Origin: an uncultured Eubacteriales bacterium
Lineage (GTDB): Bacteria; Bacillota; Clostridia; Oscillospirales; Oscillospiraceae
Length of the DNA: 36,651 nucleotides
Assembly: GCA_900544295.1 (NCBI GenBank)
Contig: UQUO01000019.1
Span: forward strand, 1 to 36,651
Reading direction: 5' to 3'
The notes under the pieces are model-generated. The model was not told the origin of the DNA and made no database searches. It saw nothing but the letters and a program-made list of their open reading frames with translations. This document shows, one piece after another, positions 7,853 to 15,756 of the stretch. Numbering within the stretch: the stretch's first letter is position 1; the number at the start of each line of letters is the position of its first letter. The position numbers and the translations under genes were made by a program.

Positions 7853-7863
7853 TGGTCTAACCA
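7853..7863. promoter_or_regulatory. FadR-family operator in the gntR promoter
   Basis: TGGTCTAACCA, a perfect TGGT-N3-ACCA palindrome of the type bound by FadR-subfamily regulators (PdhR, LldR). It starts one base past the -10 box, so it covers the predicted start of transcription and would allow autorepression. Confidence 0.7.
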
Positions 7864-7892
7864 ATACTAACACGCCCGGGCGGTCATAGCAA
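7864..7892 (-). promoter_or_regulatory. gntR promoter
   Basis: TTGCTA (7887-7892), 17-base spacer, TAGTAT (7864-7869) on the minus strand. Confidence 0.7.
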
Positions 7893-7914
7893 GGCCCGGG
7901 GCGGAAATTGTTTT

Positions 7915-8197
7915 AAAAAAGGACACGCGGCATAGCGTTCATTCTGCCGCGTGTCCTCTTTTCCGCGCCGCGCGGGGAAGGTGCGGCGCGGGCAGCCCGG
8001 CCTCGGACGTGGGAAGCGGCACGGCCCGCCGTTCCCGCAAAAAACGGCCCTCCGCACCGGCGTCTCCGGCCCTGCTTTGCCCTCTCGCCTCCTCACCGCC
8101 GCCCTTTGCGGGCACGCCCGACAGCTCTGCCCAAAGCCTCGGGCGCCGGTGTTGGATGTTCAAAGCTCCGGCGGTCAGGTCAAATCAACCGCCTATT
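7915..8197 (-). ncRNA. Candidate free-standing structured RNA, ~280 nt, unassigned
   Basis: A complete minus-strand transcription unit lies in the 450-base gap between the AI-2E and gntR genes. The promoter is TTGAAA-N17-TATATT (8204-8232) and the end is a perfect 12-bp terminator stem followed by a U run (7915-7956). In between I find several self-complementary helices: GGCGGT/ACCGCC at the 5' end (8171-8194), CACCGGCG (8142-8149) with CGCCGGTG (8075-8082) enclosing GCTTTG/CAAAGC and GCCC/GGGC stems, and GCCGTT/AACGGC (8028-8048). I looked for hallmarks of tmRNA, RNase P RNA, SRP RNA and common riboswitches and found none; 6S RNA could not be excluded. The only reading frame (7939-8163, minus) has low-complexity residues and no ribosome site. 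Confidence 0.55.
7921..7956 (-). terminator. Terminator of the candidate RNA
   Basis: Perfect 12-bp arms GGACACGCGGCA and TGCCGCGTGTCC with a 12-base loop, then TTTTTT on the minus strand. TCTTTT on the other side would also allow function from the left, but no rightward gene ends here. Confidence 0.85.
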
Positions 8198-8203
8198 GAT
8201 AAA

Positions 8204-8232
8204 AATATAGCATAAAGCGCCCGCCTTTTCAA
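8204..8232 (-). promoter_or_regulatory. Promoter of the candidate RNA
   Basis: TTGAAA (8227-8232), exactly 17 bases, TATATT (8204-8209) on the minus strand. The -35 box lies in the loop of the hairpin at 8214-8248. Confidence 0.7.
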
Positions 8233-8248
8233 CAAAAACGGGCGCTTT
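8214..8248 (-). terminator. Hairpin after the AI-2E gene
   Basis: Perfect 10-bp arms AAAGCGCCCG / CGGGCGCTTT around a 15-base loop. A T run follows after a short gap, so it is a plausible but not ideal terminator for the transporter gene. Confidence 0.6.
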
Positions 8249-8278
8249 GGATATTTTTGTAGACCTGCACATAAGTTT

Positions 8279-8289
8279 TGGTCAGACCT
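8279..8289. promoter_or_regulatory. Possible second FadR-family operator
   Basis: TGGTCAGACCT matches the TGGT-N3-ACCA pattern in all but the last base. It sits at the AI-2E stop codon, about 85 bases upstream of the predicted start of the candidate RNA. Either chance or regulation by the neighbouring GntR protein is possible. Confidence 0.3.
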
Positions 8290-9455
8290 TATACCAGTTT
8301 TTCCTCCCGGCGGCGGAGCCGGGCGTCCACGGCCTCGCGCAGCAGGGCGTAGACAAGCGCGCACACGGGCACGCCTATCATCGCGCCGATGACGCCCGCG
8401 ACGTTGCCGCCGACGATGACCGCGCAGAACACGGCCACGCCCGGCAGGCCCACGGAGCGGCCCACGATGCGCGGGTAGATGAAGGCCCCGTCCACCTGCT
8501 GTATGGCCAGCACCATGACGACGAAGAGCAGAGCCTTGAGGGGGCTCACGATGAGGATGAGCAGCGCGCCGATGACCTCGCCGATGAAGGAGCCCACCAT
8601 CGGCACGAGCGAGGTCACACCAATGACCACGGAGATGACCTCCGGATACGGGAAGCGGAAAATGCGCATGCAGATATAGCAGAGGATGCCCAGGATGCAG
8701 GAGTCCGCCAGCTGCCCGGCGACGAAGTTCGAGAAGGTCTCCGAGGCCATGGAGGCGATGCGCGCCAGGCCTGAGGCCGCCTTCTGAGGCAGGAAGGCGT
8801 CGATGCAGCGGCGGGTGAAGCGGCCGATGCGCTCCTTCTGCGCGAGAATGTACACGGCGACGACGAGGCCCAGGAAGGTGTTCATGACCGTGCTGACGAC
8901 TGAGGTGCCCACGCCGGTGACGGTGTCCACGACGCTGGAGCCATCGACGTTGGCGCTGCCCTCTTTCAGGTAGGTCGTGAGCTCGGAGAAGACCTTCTCC
9001 CAGTCCACGGTGAAGTTTTTGAGGCTCTCTATCTCGATGCCGAAGCCGGCGAGGAAATCGTTCAGCCAGTTGACGGCGGAGCTGATATACTCCGGCAGGC
9101 GCGCGGCGACCTCCGCCACCGTGGCGGTGAGCTGGGGCAGGACGACGGCGATGAGGATGCCGATGAGCCCGAGGCTCACGACAAGGGCAAAGACCAGGCT
9201 CACGGGCCGCCGGAGCTTCCTCACGAGCGGACGCCTGTCCTCCGACATGCCGTAGAACACGCGGTTCTCAAAGAGCTTCAGCGGGACGTTCAGCACAAAG
9301 GCCATGGCAAGGCCCGTTATGACCACGCCGAAGACCCTCCACACCGTCCTGACCGCGCCGTACACCGAGGCGAGATTCTGCGCGGCGGTGTAGAGCAGCA
9401 CGGCAAAGGCGATTATGAGGAGTATCGTGCGGACGTTTTTGCGGTCGAGCTTCAT
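8289..9455 (-). CDS. AI-2E family transporter (putative permease)
   Basis: A 388-residue membrane protein with about eight hydrophobic segments: two near the N terminus, a pair around residues 50-100, a soluble middle portion, and a C-terminal cluster with GVTSLVPMVGSFIGEVIGAL and the typical late stretch PRIVGRSVGLPGVAV. This matches the UPF0118/AI-2E exporter family; members export AI-2, move Na+ or H+, or are uncharacterised, so the substrate is unknown. ATG 9455 is preceded by GGAAGGAGG; earlier in-frame starts up to 9515 overlap the promoter. It is a single-gene unit with promoter 9487-9515. Confidence 0.9.
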   Translation of the reverse strand: MKLDRKNVRTILLIIAFAVLLYTAAQNLASVYGAVRTVWRVFGVVITGLAMAFVLNVPLKLFENRVFYGMSEDRRPLVRKLRRPVSLVFALVVSLGLIGILIAVVLPQLTATVAEVAARLPEYISSAVNWLNDFLAGFGIEIESLKNFTVDWEKVFSELTTYLKEGSANVDGSSVVDTVTGVGTSVVSTVMNTFLGLVVAVYILAQKERIGRFTRRCIDAFLPQKAASGLARIASMASETFSNFVAGQLADSCILGILCYICMRIFRFPYPEVISVVIGVTSLVPMVGSFIGEVIGALLILIVSPLKALLFVVMVLAIQQVDGAFIYPRIVGRSVGLPGVAVFCAVIVGGNVAGVIGAMIGVPVCALVYALLREAVDARLRRREEKLV

Positions 9456-9486
9456 GCTTCGCCTCCTTCCACGACTCATCGTTACC

Positions 9487-9515
9487 ATAATACACAGTAT
9501 CCAACCCGCAATCAA
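9487..9515 (-). promoter_or_regulatory. Promoter of AI-2E gene
   Basis: TTGATT (9510-9515), 17-base spacer, TATTAT (9487-9492) on the minus strand. Confidence 0.75.
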
Positions 9516-9531
9516 CCACTTTTTGCGGAAA

Positions 9532-9554
9532 GGCCCCGGCTTTTGGCCGGGGCC
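9532..9554 (-). terminator. Terminator hairpin after prsA
   Basis: Perfect 9-bp arms GGCCCCGGC and GCCGGGGCC around a 5-base loop, followed on the minus strand by only a short T run. It ends the mfd-prsA unit just before the AI-2E promoter. Confidence 0.7.
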
Positions 9555-9560
9555 AGGGTC

Positions 9561-10733
9561 TTAGGCAATGCCGAGCAGGGCGTTGAGGTCGAGGGACTCG
9601 AACTCGCTCTCCCAGACTATCTCGGCGTTCTCAATCCAGCCGTTTATCATGTCGTCGTACATGAGCGCGGCGGCGACGGCGCGCAGGTCGTAGGGCGTGC
9701 CGGTGCTGTCGTACTGCAGGACGGCGCTGTCAGGGCCTATGGGCTCGCGCAGGATGATGTGGTAGCCGAAGCTCGTCTCCACGACCTCGCTCATCTGCCC
9801 CGGCTCAAGCGCCGCAGCCGCGTCCGAGAACTCCGCGGCCATCTCGCCCGAGGTGAAGCAGTAGCCGTCCGGATAGGCGGCAAGGCCCGTGTCCTCGCTC
9901 TTCTCCTGCATGAGCGCGTCGAAGGCGCTCTCCAGCTCATCGCCGCTCTTGCCCTGGAGCTGGGCGTAGATCTCGTCTATCTCGGCGCGCTTTTCGGCCT
10001 TGGCGGTCTCGTCCAGGGCCTCTCCCTCCTCGTCGGTGGTGAGGATGAGGATGTGCTTTGCGCCCATGTAGCCGTATTCGTCGGCAAAGGCCATGACCTC
10101 GTCCTCCGTGAGCTTCTCGCCGTCCTGGCCGTAGAGCTCGGCGTAGGCGCGGGTGTAGAGGGCGGCCATGCGGTTCATGTAGTTGTAGAGCTCGGGGCTG
10201 ACGTAGTTCTGCTCCAGCACCTCGTAGAGCTGCTCCTCGGTGCCGTCCTCGCCCACCAGCTCCGCGATGTCGCTCTCCAGCAGGGCGGCGAGGGCCTCCT
10301 CGTCCTCGGCGGTGAGGGCTATGCCCTCCTTCTGCGCGTTGACGTCGAGGGCGTGGTACTGGACGGCGTAGTTCTTGGCCTCGTCCATGATGACGCTGCC
10401 GACGGTGCTGTCCTCGGCGTAGATGTATTCGGCGTTAAAGTCCGCGACCGCGCCGAAGACGCCGGAATACTGGGCGTAGCAGTAGTAGAACCAGTAGAAG
10501 AACTCGCCCCAGCTGACGGGGGAGCCGTCCACGGTGAGGACCGTGGCGTCGAGGTCGTAGGCGGCGCGGGCGGCGGCCCAGTCGAGGCTGACGGTCTCGG
10601 CGCTCGCCTCGGGGCTGGCCTCGGCGCTCGCCTCGGGCGAGGCGGTCCCGGGGGAGTCCGCGGCCTGGCCGCAGCCGGCGAGCAGGGCCGCCAGCAGGGC
10701 GGCGCACAGCGCGAGTGAAACAAGTTTTTTCAT
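9561..10733 (-). CDS. PrsA-like foldase lipoprotein with PpiC-type domain
   Basis: A 390-residue secreted lipoprotein. The signal peptide ends in the lipobox LLAGC (Cys at about residue 21), followed by a Ser/Ala/Glu-rich linker. The middle is a SurA/PrsA-like helical chaperone region. A parvulin-type peptidyl-prolyl isomerase domain lies at about residues 230-345, with AKHILI near its start and SFGYHIILRE near its end. Such proteins help exported proteins fold outside the membrane. ATG 10733 is preceded by AAGGAGG, which overlaps the end of mfd. It starts one base after the mfd stop, so the two form an operon, as often seen for peptidyl-prolyl isomerase genes beside mfd in Firmicutes. Confidence 0.88.
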   Translation of the reverse strand: MKKLVSLALCAALLAALLAGCGQAADSPGTASPEASAEASPEASAETVSLDWAAARAAYDLDATVLTVDGSPVSWGEFFYWFYYCYAQYSGVFGAVADFNAEYIYAEDSTVGSVIMDEAKNYAVQYHALDVNAQKEGIALTAEDEEALAALLESDIAELVGEDGTEEQLYEVLEQNYVSPELYNYMNRMAALYTRAYAELYGQDGEKLTEDEVMAFADEYGYMGAKHILILTTDEEGEALDETAKAEKRAEIDEIYAQLQGKSGDELESAFDALMQEKSEDTGLAAYPDGYCFTSGEMAAEFSDAAAALEPGQMSEVVETSFGYHIILREPIGPDSAVLQYDSTGTPYDLRAVAAALMYDDMINGWIENAEIVWESEFESLDLNALLGIA

Positions 10734-10734
10734 C

Positions 10735-13700
10735 TTATCCTCCTTGGTCTTCTTTTGACGATATATCCGTAGAGGCCCAGGCGGCGGCGAAGCGGGAGGC
10801 CTCGTCCAGCACCCTGGCCTTCGGCGGGAGCTTGAGTGAGATGCGCGGGACGGAGCCCGCCTCGACCCGGAGCCTGCCCCGGTATTCCGTCCTGGCATAG
10901 AGCTCCGAGACGCGGGCCATGTCGAAAGAGTCCAGCGTGAAGCGCAGCGCCCCGGCCTTCTGCGAGATGTCCGTGATGCCGGCGCGCCCGGCCTCGCCGC
11001 GCAGCAGCGCCACGCGCACGAGCGCCGTCACGGCGTCCGGCGGCTCTCCGAAGCGGTCTATGAGCTCGTCGAGCACGTCGTCCGCGTCGGCCTCCGTGCG
11101 GATGAGGGCGATGCGCCGGTAGAGGTCCATGCGCTGCTCCGTCGAGGCGACGTAGCTCTCCGGGATGTTCGCGGAGACGGCGAGGTCCGCGGTGGAAGAG
11201 GCCCTGTTCACGGGCTTTTCGCCCTTTTCCTCCAGGACCGCCTCCTCTAAGAGCTTCAGGTACATGTCGTAGCCCACGTCGATGAGGTGGCCGGACTGCT
11301 CCGCGCCGAGGAGGTTGCCCGCGCCGCGTATTTCGAGGTCGCGCATGGCGATGCGGAAGCCGGAGTTGAACTCGGCAAACTCGCGGATGGCCTCGAGCCG
11401 CTTTTCGGCTATCTCGGTGAGGCTTTTGTCCCGGCGGAAGGTGAGGTAGGCGCTGGCCCGGCGCGCGCCGCGGCCCACGCGGCCGCGTATCTGGTGCAGC
11501 TGGGCGAGGCCCAGGCGGTCGGCGTCCTCGATGATGAGGGTGTTGACGTTCGGGATGTCTATGCCCGTCTCGATGATGGTGGTACACACCAGCACTTGCA
11601 CCCGGCCCTCGACCATGTCCTCCATGACGCGGGAGAGCTGCTCCTCGTCCATCTTGCCGTGGGCGACGGCGACGGCCGCGCCGTCGAGCATCTCGGCTAT
11701 GCGCAGGGCCGTGCGCTCTATGTTGTCCACGCGGTTGTGGAGATAGTAGACCTGCCCGCCGCGCGAGAGCTCCCGGCGCATGGCGTCCGTGAGGACGCCC
11801 CAGTCGTGCTCCATGACGAAGGTCTGCACCGGCAGGCGGTCCTGCGGCGGCTCCTCGATGGTGCTCATGTCGCGGATTCCCGCGAGGGCCATGTTCAGCG
11901 TGCGGGGTATGGGCGTGGCCGAGAGGGTCAGCACGTCCACCTGACGACTGAGCTCCTTTATATGTTCCTTGTGCGAGACGCCGAAGCGCTGCTCCTCGTC
12001 CACTATGAGCAGGCCGAGGTTTTTGAACTGCACGTCCTTCTGCAGCAGGCGGTGGGTGCCGATGACGAGGTCGCACTTGCCGCTTTTGAGGTCCGCGAGC
12101 GTGGCGCGCATCTGCGCCGGGCTGCGGAAGCGGCTCATGACCTGGATCTCCACCGGGTAGCCGAAAAAGCGCTGGAGCGCCGTCTGGTAGTGCTGCTGGG
12201 CGAGCACGGTGGTCGGCACGAGGATGGCGGCCTGCTTGCCGCCCAGGATGCATTTCATGACGGCGCGCAGGGCGACCTCGGTCTTGCCGTAGCCCACGTC
12301 GCCGCAGAGCAGGCGGTCCATGGGCTGGGGCTTTTCCATGTCGGCCTTTATCTCCTCTATGCAGCGCAGCTGGTCCTCCGTCTCCTCGAAGCCGAAGCGC
12401 TCCTCGAACTCGGTCTGCCAGGGGCTGTCGGGCGGGAAGGCGAAGCCCTCCAGGCGGCTGCGCTCCGCGTAGAGCGCGATGAGGCCCCGGGCCAGCTCCT
12501 TGGCCGCGGCCTTGGCGCGGGATTTCGTCCGCTGCCACTCCGCGCCGCCCAGCTTCGAGAGCCGCACCGGGCTGTCCTCCCCCGCGCCGACGTACTTCGT
12601 CACGAGGTCGAGCTGGGTCGCCGGGACGTAGAGGCTGTCCGTGCCGGCGTAGCATATCTTCATGTAGTCCTTCTCCGCGCCGTCCACGGGGATGCGCACG
12701 ACGCCGGCGAAGCGGCCGATGCCGTGCTGCTCGTGGACGACGAGGTCGCCCACGGCGAGGTCGGCGCAGGAGTCTATCTTCTCGCCCACGGCCTTTTTGC
12801 GGCGCTTCTGGCGGCGCAGGCCGGCGCCCATGATCTGGGTATCCGTCAGGACGGCGAGGCGCAGGGAGGGGTACTCCAGGCCCGCAGAGAGGCCTCCGGA
12901 GCTTATGAGGCACTGGCCCGGCCCCGGCAGGCGGCCGGGGTTCTCCGAGGCGGCGGCCCTCACGCCCTCTTTCTGGAGCATTTCCGCGAGGATATTGGCC
13001 CGGCGCATGTCCCCGGCCAGCAGCAGCACGCCGCTGCCGTTTTCAAGGTACTGCCTGGCATCGTCCGCCGCCTGCCGGGCGGAGCCGGCGTAGGAGGGCA
13101 GCTGCTTTGCCGCTATGCCCGTGACGCTGGCCGTGGGCAGGGGATAGCGCCCCGCCGTGAAGGCGTCGGCCATGTACAGCGGAAAGCGCGCGAGGGCGTC
13201 GAGCGCCTCCTGCTCGCCGAGGCAGAAATCCGCGGCCTTTGAGGCCATGCGCCCGGCGCTGCGGAGCTGTTCCACGTCGCTCTCCAGCTGCTTTGCGTAT
13301 TCCCTGACCCTGTCCATGAAGCGCCCGGGCTGGTCCAGCACCACCAGCGCGCCCTCCGGCGCGTAGTCGAGGGCGCAGGCCCGGCGGGAGTAGACGAGGC
13401 CCGCATAGCGGTCCGCCGCGCGCAGCTCCGCGCCGTTTTCGAGCCGCTCCGCGTCCTCCGCGAGGGTCCCGGCGAGGCGGGCGTCGCCTCGGCGCTCGGC
13501 GCGGGCGGCGAGCTTTTTGAGCTCTGCGGCCAGCTGGGCGGACCCGCCCCGGCAGAGCGAGGGCAGGGTCTCCGCGGCGGGCAGGACGCTGCAGCGCTCC
13601 AGGCTCTCGGTGCGGCGCTGGCTCGCAGTGTCGAAGCTGGATATGGAGTCTATCTCGTCCCCCCAGAACTCCACGCGCAGGGGCTGGGCCTGGGAGGGGG

Positions 13701-14253
13701 AGAAGAAATCGAGTATGCCGCCGCGGCGGGAAAACTGGCCCGGCCCCTCGACCTGGGCCGCGCGGGAGTAGCCGCAGCGCAGCAGGGCGTCCTCCGCGTC
13801 CCCGGGTTCAAGGCGGCTTTTGAGGTCTATGTCAAAGGCCGCGCGGCGGAAGTCCTCCGGCGGCATGGCGCGCTGAAACAGGCCCTGAGCGGTTATAATT
13901 GTATATCGGGCGCCGCCGAGCAGCTCGCGCAGGGCGCCGAGGCGGCGCTGCTCCGTCTGGCGGGAGACGGCGTCCGCCGAGATGAAGACGAACTCGCGCC
14001 CCGTCAGGAGCGTGGGCCGCTCCCCCGTGAAGGCGGCAAGGTCCCCGGCCAGTGCCTCGGCCGCGGCCTCGTCCGGGGTCAGCAGCAGGACGCTCCGCCC
14101 GGTCCTGAGCCCCAGGGCCGCCGCAAGCTGCGCCCTGTGCACGCCCGAGAGCCCCGTTATGAGCGCAGGAAAGCCGCCCCCATCCCCCGGCAGGGGGAGG
14201 GAGGCAGCCTCGGGTATGTCGAAAAAGGCCTTTGCCAGAATGCTCATGTCCAT
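10735..14253 (-). CDS. mfd: Transcription-repair coupling factor Mfd
   Basis: A protein of about 1172 residues that removes RNA polymerase stalled at lesions and recruits UvrA. The order of domains is complete: UvrB-like N-terminal module (FSRRGGILDFF, VEFWGDEIDSI), polymerase-interaction module (VGDLVVHEQHGIGRF), RecG-like motor with Walker A GDVGYGKTE and DEEQ box, the translocation motif near TLSATPIPRTL, and the C-terminal D7 domain. The predicted transcript begins near 14256, so ATG 14253 would be almost leaderless; ATG 14247 and GTG 14259 are alternatives. The apparent AGGAGG at 14274-14279 lies inside the promoter spacer and would not be transcribed. It diverges from dnaA and is followed directly by prsA. 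Confidence 0.97.
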   Translation of the reverse strand: MDMSILAKAFFDIPEAASLPLPGDGGGFPALITGLSGVHRAQLAAALGLRTGRSVLLLTPDEAAAEALAGDLAAFTGERPTLLTGREFVFISADAVSRQTEQRRLGALRELLGGARYTIITAQGLFQRAMPPEDFRRAAFDIDLKSRLEPGDAEDALLRCGYSRAAQVEGPGQFSRRGGILDFFSPSQAQPLRVEFWGDEIDSISSFDTASQRRTESLERCSVLPAAETLPSLCRGGSAQLAAELKKLAARAERRGDARLAGTLAEDAERLENGAELRAADRYAGLVYSRRACALDYAPEGALVVLDQPGRFMDRVREYAKQLESDVEQLRSAGRMASKAADFCLGEQEALDALARFPLYMADAFTAGRYPLPTASVTGIAAKQLPSYAGSARQAADDARQYLENGSGVLLLAGDMRRANILAEMLQKEGVRAAASENPGRLPGPGQCLISSGGLSAGLEYPSLRLAVLTDTQIMGAGLRRQKRRKKAVGEKIDSCADLAVGDLVVHEQHGIGRFAGVVRIPVDGAEKDYMKICYAGTDSLYVPATQLDLVTKYVGAGEDSPVRLSKLGGAEWQRTKSRAKAAAKELARGLIALYAERSRLEGFAFPPDSPWQTEFEERFGFEETEDQLRCIEEIKADMEKPQPMDRLLCGDVGYGKTEVALRAVMKCILGGKQAAILVPTTVLAQQHYQTALQRFFGYPVEIQVMSRFRSPAQMRATLADLKSGKCDLVIGTHRLLQKDVQFKNLGLLIVDEEQRFGVSHKEHIKELSRQVDVLTLSATPIPRTLNMALAGIRDMSTIEEPPQDRLPVQTFVMEHDWGVLTDAMRRELSRGGQVYYLHNRVDNIERTALRIAEMLDGAAVAVAHGKMDEEQLSRVMEDMVEGRVQVLVCTTIIETGIDIPNVNTLIIEDADRLGLAQLHQIRGRVGRGARRASAYLTFRRDKSLTEIAEKRLEAIREFAEFNSGFRIAMRDLEIRGAGNLLGAEQSGHLIDVGYDMYLKLLEEAVLEEKGEKPVNRASSTADLAVSANIPESYVASTEQRMDLYRRIALIRTEADADDVLDELIDRFGEPPDAVTALVRVALLRGEAGRAGITDISQKAGALRFTLDSFDMARVSELYARTEYRGRLRVEAGSVPRISLKLPPKARVLDEASRFAAAWASTDISSKEDQGG

Positions 14254-14262
14254 AACCACTGT

Positions 14263-14291
14263 ATTATAGCAGAGCCTCCTGTCAAATTCAA
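14263..14291 (-). promoter_or_regulatory. mfd promoter
   Basis: TTGAAT (14286-14291), 17-base spacer, perfect TATAAT (14263-14268) on the minus strand. A TTGACA at 14280-14285 is only 11 bases from the -10 box and so is unlikely to be the -35 box. Confidence 0.75.
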
Positions 14292-14317
14292 TAATATCCG
14301 CCCGTCTCCGGGGCGCC

Positions 14318-14381
14318 TATACTATTATTTAATTAAATATTTGCGGCCGCCCTTGCAAAAAAAGCGCCGGATAAGTATAAT
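14318..14381 (+). promoter_or_regulatory. dnaA promoter with AT-rich upstream element
   Basis: TTGCAA (14353-14358), 17-base spacer, perfect TATAAT (14376-14381). Just upstream, 14318-14342 is nearly pure A and T in a very GC-rich setting, which suits an UP element for RNA polymerase or a DNA-unwinding tract. Confidence 0.75.
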
Positions 14382-14401
14382 AGAGCTTAAAGAAATAGCT
14401 G

Positions 14402-14430
14402 TGCGCCCCTCAAAGGAGGGCGCATTTTTC
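14402..14430 (+). terminator. Terminator-like hairpin in the dnaA leader
   Basis: TGCGCCC (14402-14408) pairs with GGGCGCA (14418-14424), extended by two pairs across a bulge, and TTTTT follows at once. It lies between the dnaA promoter and the dnaA ribosome site. A consensus-like AAAGGAGG (14412-14419) is buried in it. No rightward gene ends upstream, so it could attenuate dnaA. Confidence 0.6.
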
Positions 14431-14445
14431 TGAAGGGGGAACAAG

Positions 14446-15756
14446 ATGGACTCACTGAAATCCGTGTGGCAGAGCATCCTGGACGAGATAGCCAAGAACA
14501 TCACGTCCACGGCCTACAACACCTGGTTCTCGGACTGCGAGCCCGTGGAGCTGGGCGAGACGAGCCTCATTATACAGACCACCTCCGACTTCAAGCGCAG
14601 CGTCATCCAGGGCCGCTTCGGGGACGTCATCCGCGCCGCCCTGCGCGAGATCTTCTCCTGCGAGATGGAGCTTGTCGTCCTCACGCCGGAGGATATCGAA
14701 TTCCAGCGCCAGCGCCACCACATGACCGAGATCCCGCCGGAGATGGACGGCTACACCTTTGACCGCTTCGTCGTCGGCCCCTCGAACAAGTTTGCGCACG
14801 CGGCGGCCATCGCCGTGGCGGAAAACCCCGGCCGGGCCTACAACCCCCTCTTCATCTACGGCAACTCCGGCCTCGGCAAGACCCACCTGCTGCTCGCCAT
14901 CGGCCAGCGCATCCACGACCACAACCCCGAGAGCCGCATAGTCTACGTCAGCGGCGACGACTTCACTAACGACATGGTCCACTCCATCCGCAACGGCACG
15001 ATGGACGAATTCCGCAACAAATACCGCAACGTGGACCTGCTGCTCGTGGACGACATCCAGTTTATCGCCGGAAAACAGAGCACGCAGGAGGAATTTTTCA
15101 ACACTTTCAACAACATTTACAACGACGGCCACCAGATAGTCATCACCGCGGACCGCCCGCCCATGGAGATGAGCCTTTTGGACGACAGGCTGCGCACCCG
15201 CTTCGAGGGCGGACTCATGGCCGACGTGCAGCCCCCCGACCTTGAGACCCGCACGGCCATAATCCGCAACAAGGCCGCCCAGCTCGGCATGAGCCTGCCG
15301 GACGACGTCGTCACCTTCATCGCCGAGAACATCACCTCCAACGTCCGCCAGATAGAGGGCGTCGTCAAGCGCCTGACTGCCTACCGCGAGATCATGGACG
15401 ACGGCATCACCATAAACTCCGTCAAGCGCGCCATAAAGGACGTCATCCGCGTCGGCGCCTACATACCCACGCCCGACGTCATCATCGAAGAGACCGCGCG
15501 CTATTTTTCCATCACCTCGTCGGATATCCGCGGCCAGCGCCGCTCCAAGAACGTCGCCAAGGCCCGCCAGGTCTCCATGTACCTCATCCGCAACCTCACG
15601 AACCTCTCGCTTGTGGACATAGGCAGCCAGTACGAGGGCCGCAACCACTCCACCGTGCTCACCTCCATCCGCAAGATAGAGGAGCTCATAAAAACCGACC
15701 AGGAGACCTCCGCCACCGTGCGGGACATCTCCTCCAACATAAACTCCCGCTCCTGA
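14446..15756 (+). CDS. dnaA: Chromosomal replication initiator DnaA
   Basis: A 436-residue AAA+ initiator that binds origin DnaA boxes and opens the duplex. Domain I is at about residues 1-85 (TAYNTWFSDCEPVEL). Domain III has Walker A GNSGLGKTH and Walker B LLLVDDIQFI, then the sensor and arginine-finger region LDDRLRTRFEGGL. Domain IV ends with the helix-turn-helix signature EGRNHSTV at residues 397-404. Most DnaA proteins read GRDHTTV there, so N400 and S402 are changed. ATG 14446 follows GAAGGGGGA. It has its own promoter (14353-14381) and a terminator-like hairpin in its leader. Confidence 0.98.
   Translation: MDSLKSVWQSILDEIAKNITSTAYNTWFSDCEPVELGETSLIIQTTSDFKRSVIQGRFGDVIRAALREIFSCEMELVVLTPEDIEFQRQRHHMTEIPPEMDGYTFDRFVVGPSNKFAHAAAIAVAENPGRAYNPLFIYGNSGLGKTHLLLAIGQRIHDHNPESRIVYVSGDDFTNDMVHSIRNGTMDEFRNKYRNVDLLLVDDIQFIAGKQSTQEEFFNTFNNIYNDGHQIVITADRPPMEMSLLDDRLRTRFEGGLMADVQPPDLETRTAIIRNKAAQLGMSLPDDVVTFIAENITSNVRQIEGVVKRLTAYREIMDDGITINSVKRAIKDVIRVGAYIPTPDVIIEETARYFSITSSDIRGQRRSKNVAKARQVSMYLIRNLTNLSLVDIGSQYEGRNHSTVLTSIRKIEELIKTDQETSATVRDISSNINSRS

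Noticed and set aside
7939..8163. Minus-strand frame of 74 codons in the gntR-AI-2E gap
   Set aside because: Low-complexity Arg/Pro/Ala content, no ribosome site, and it overlaps the helices of the candidate RNA.
11287..13242. Long plus-strand frame opposite mfd (651 codons)
   Set aside because: It is the antisense shadow of mfd in GC-rich DNA, with Ala/Arg/His/Val-rich low-complexity sequence and no family marks. The same applies to long frames opposite gyrA (21000-23180), the ABC gene (23450-25903), ileS (29452-31392), dnaA (14452-15780) and CoADR (5519-7096).
13890..13910. TATAAT and TATACA-like sequences inside mfd
   Set aside because: No -35 box at suitable distance; the bases encode Tyr-Thr-Ile-Ile in a conserved part of Mfd.
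14137..14433. Plus-strand frame of 98 codons running from mfd into the dnaA leader
   Set aside because: It crosses two divergent promoters, is antisense to mfd for its first part and has no ribosome site or family match.
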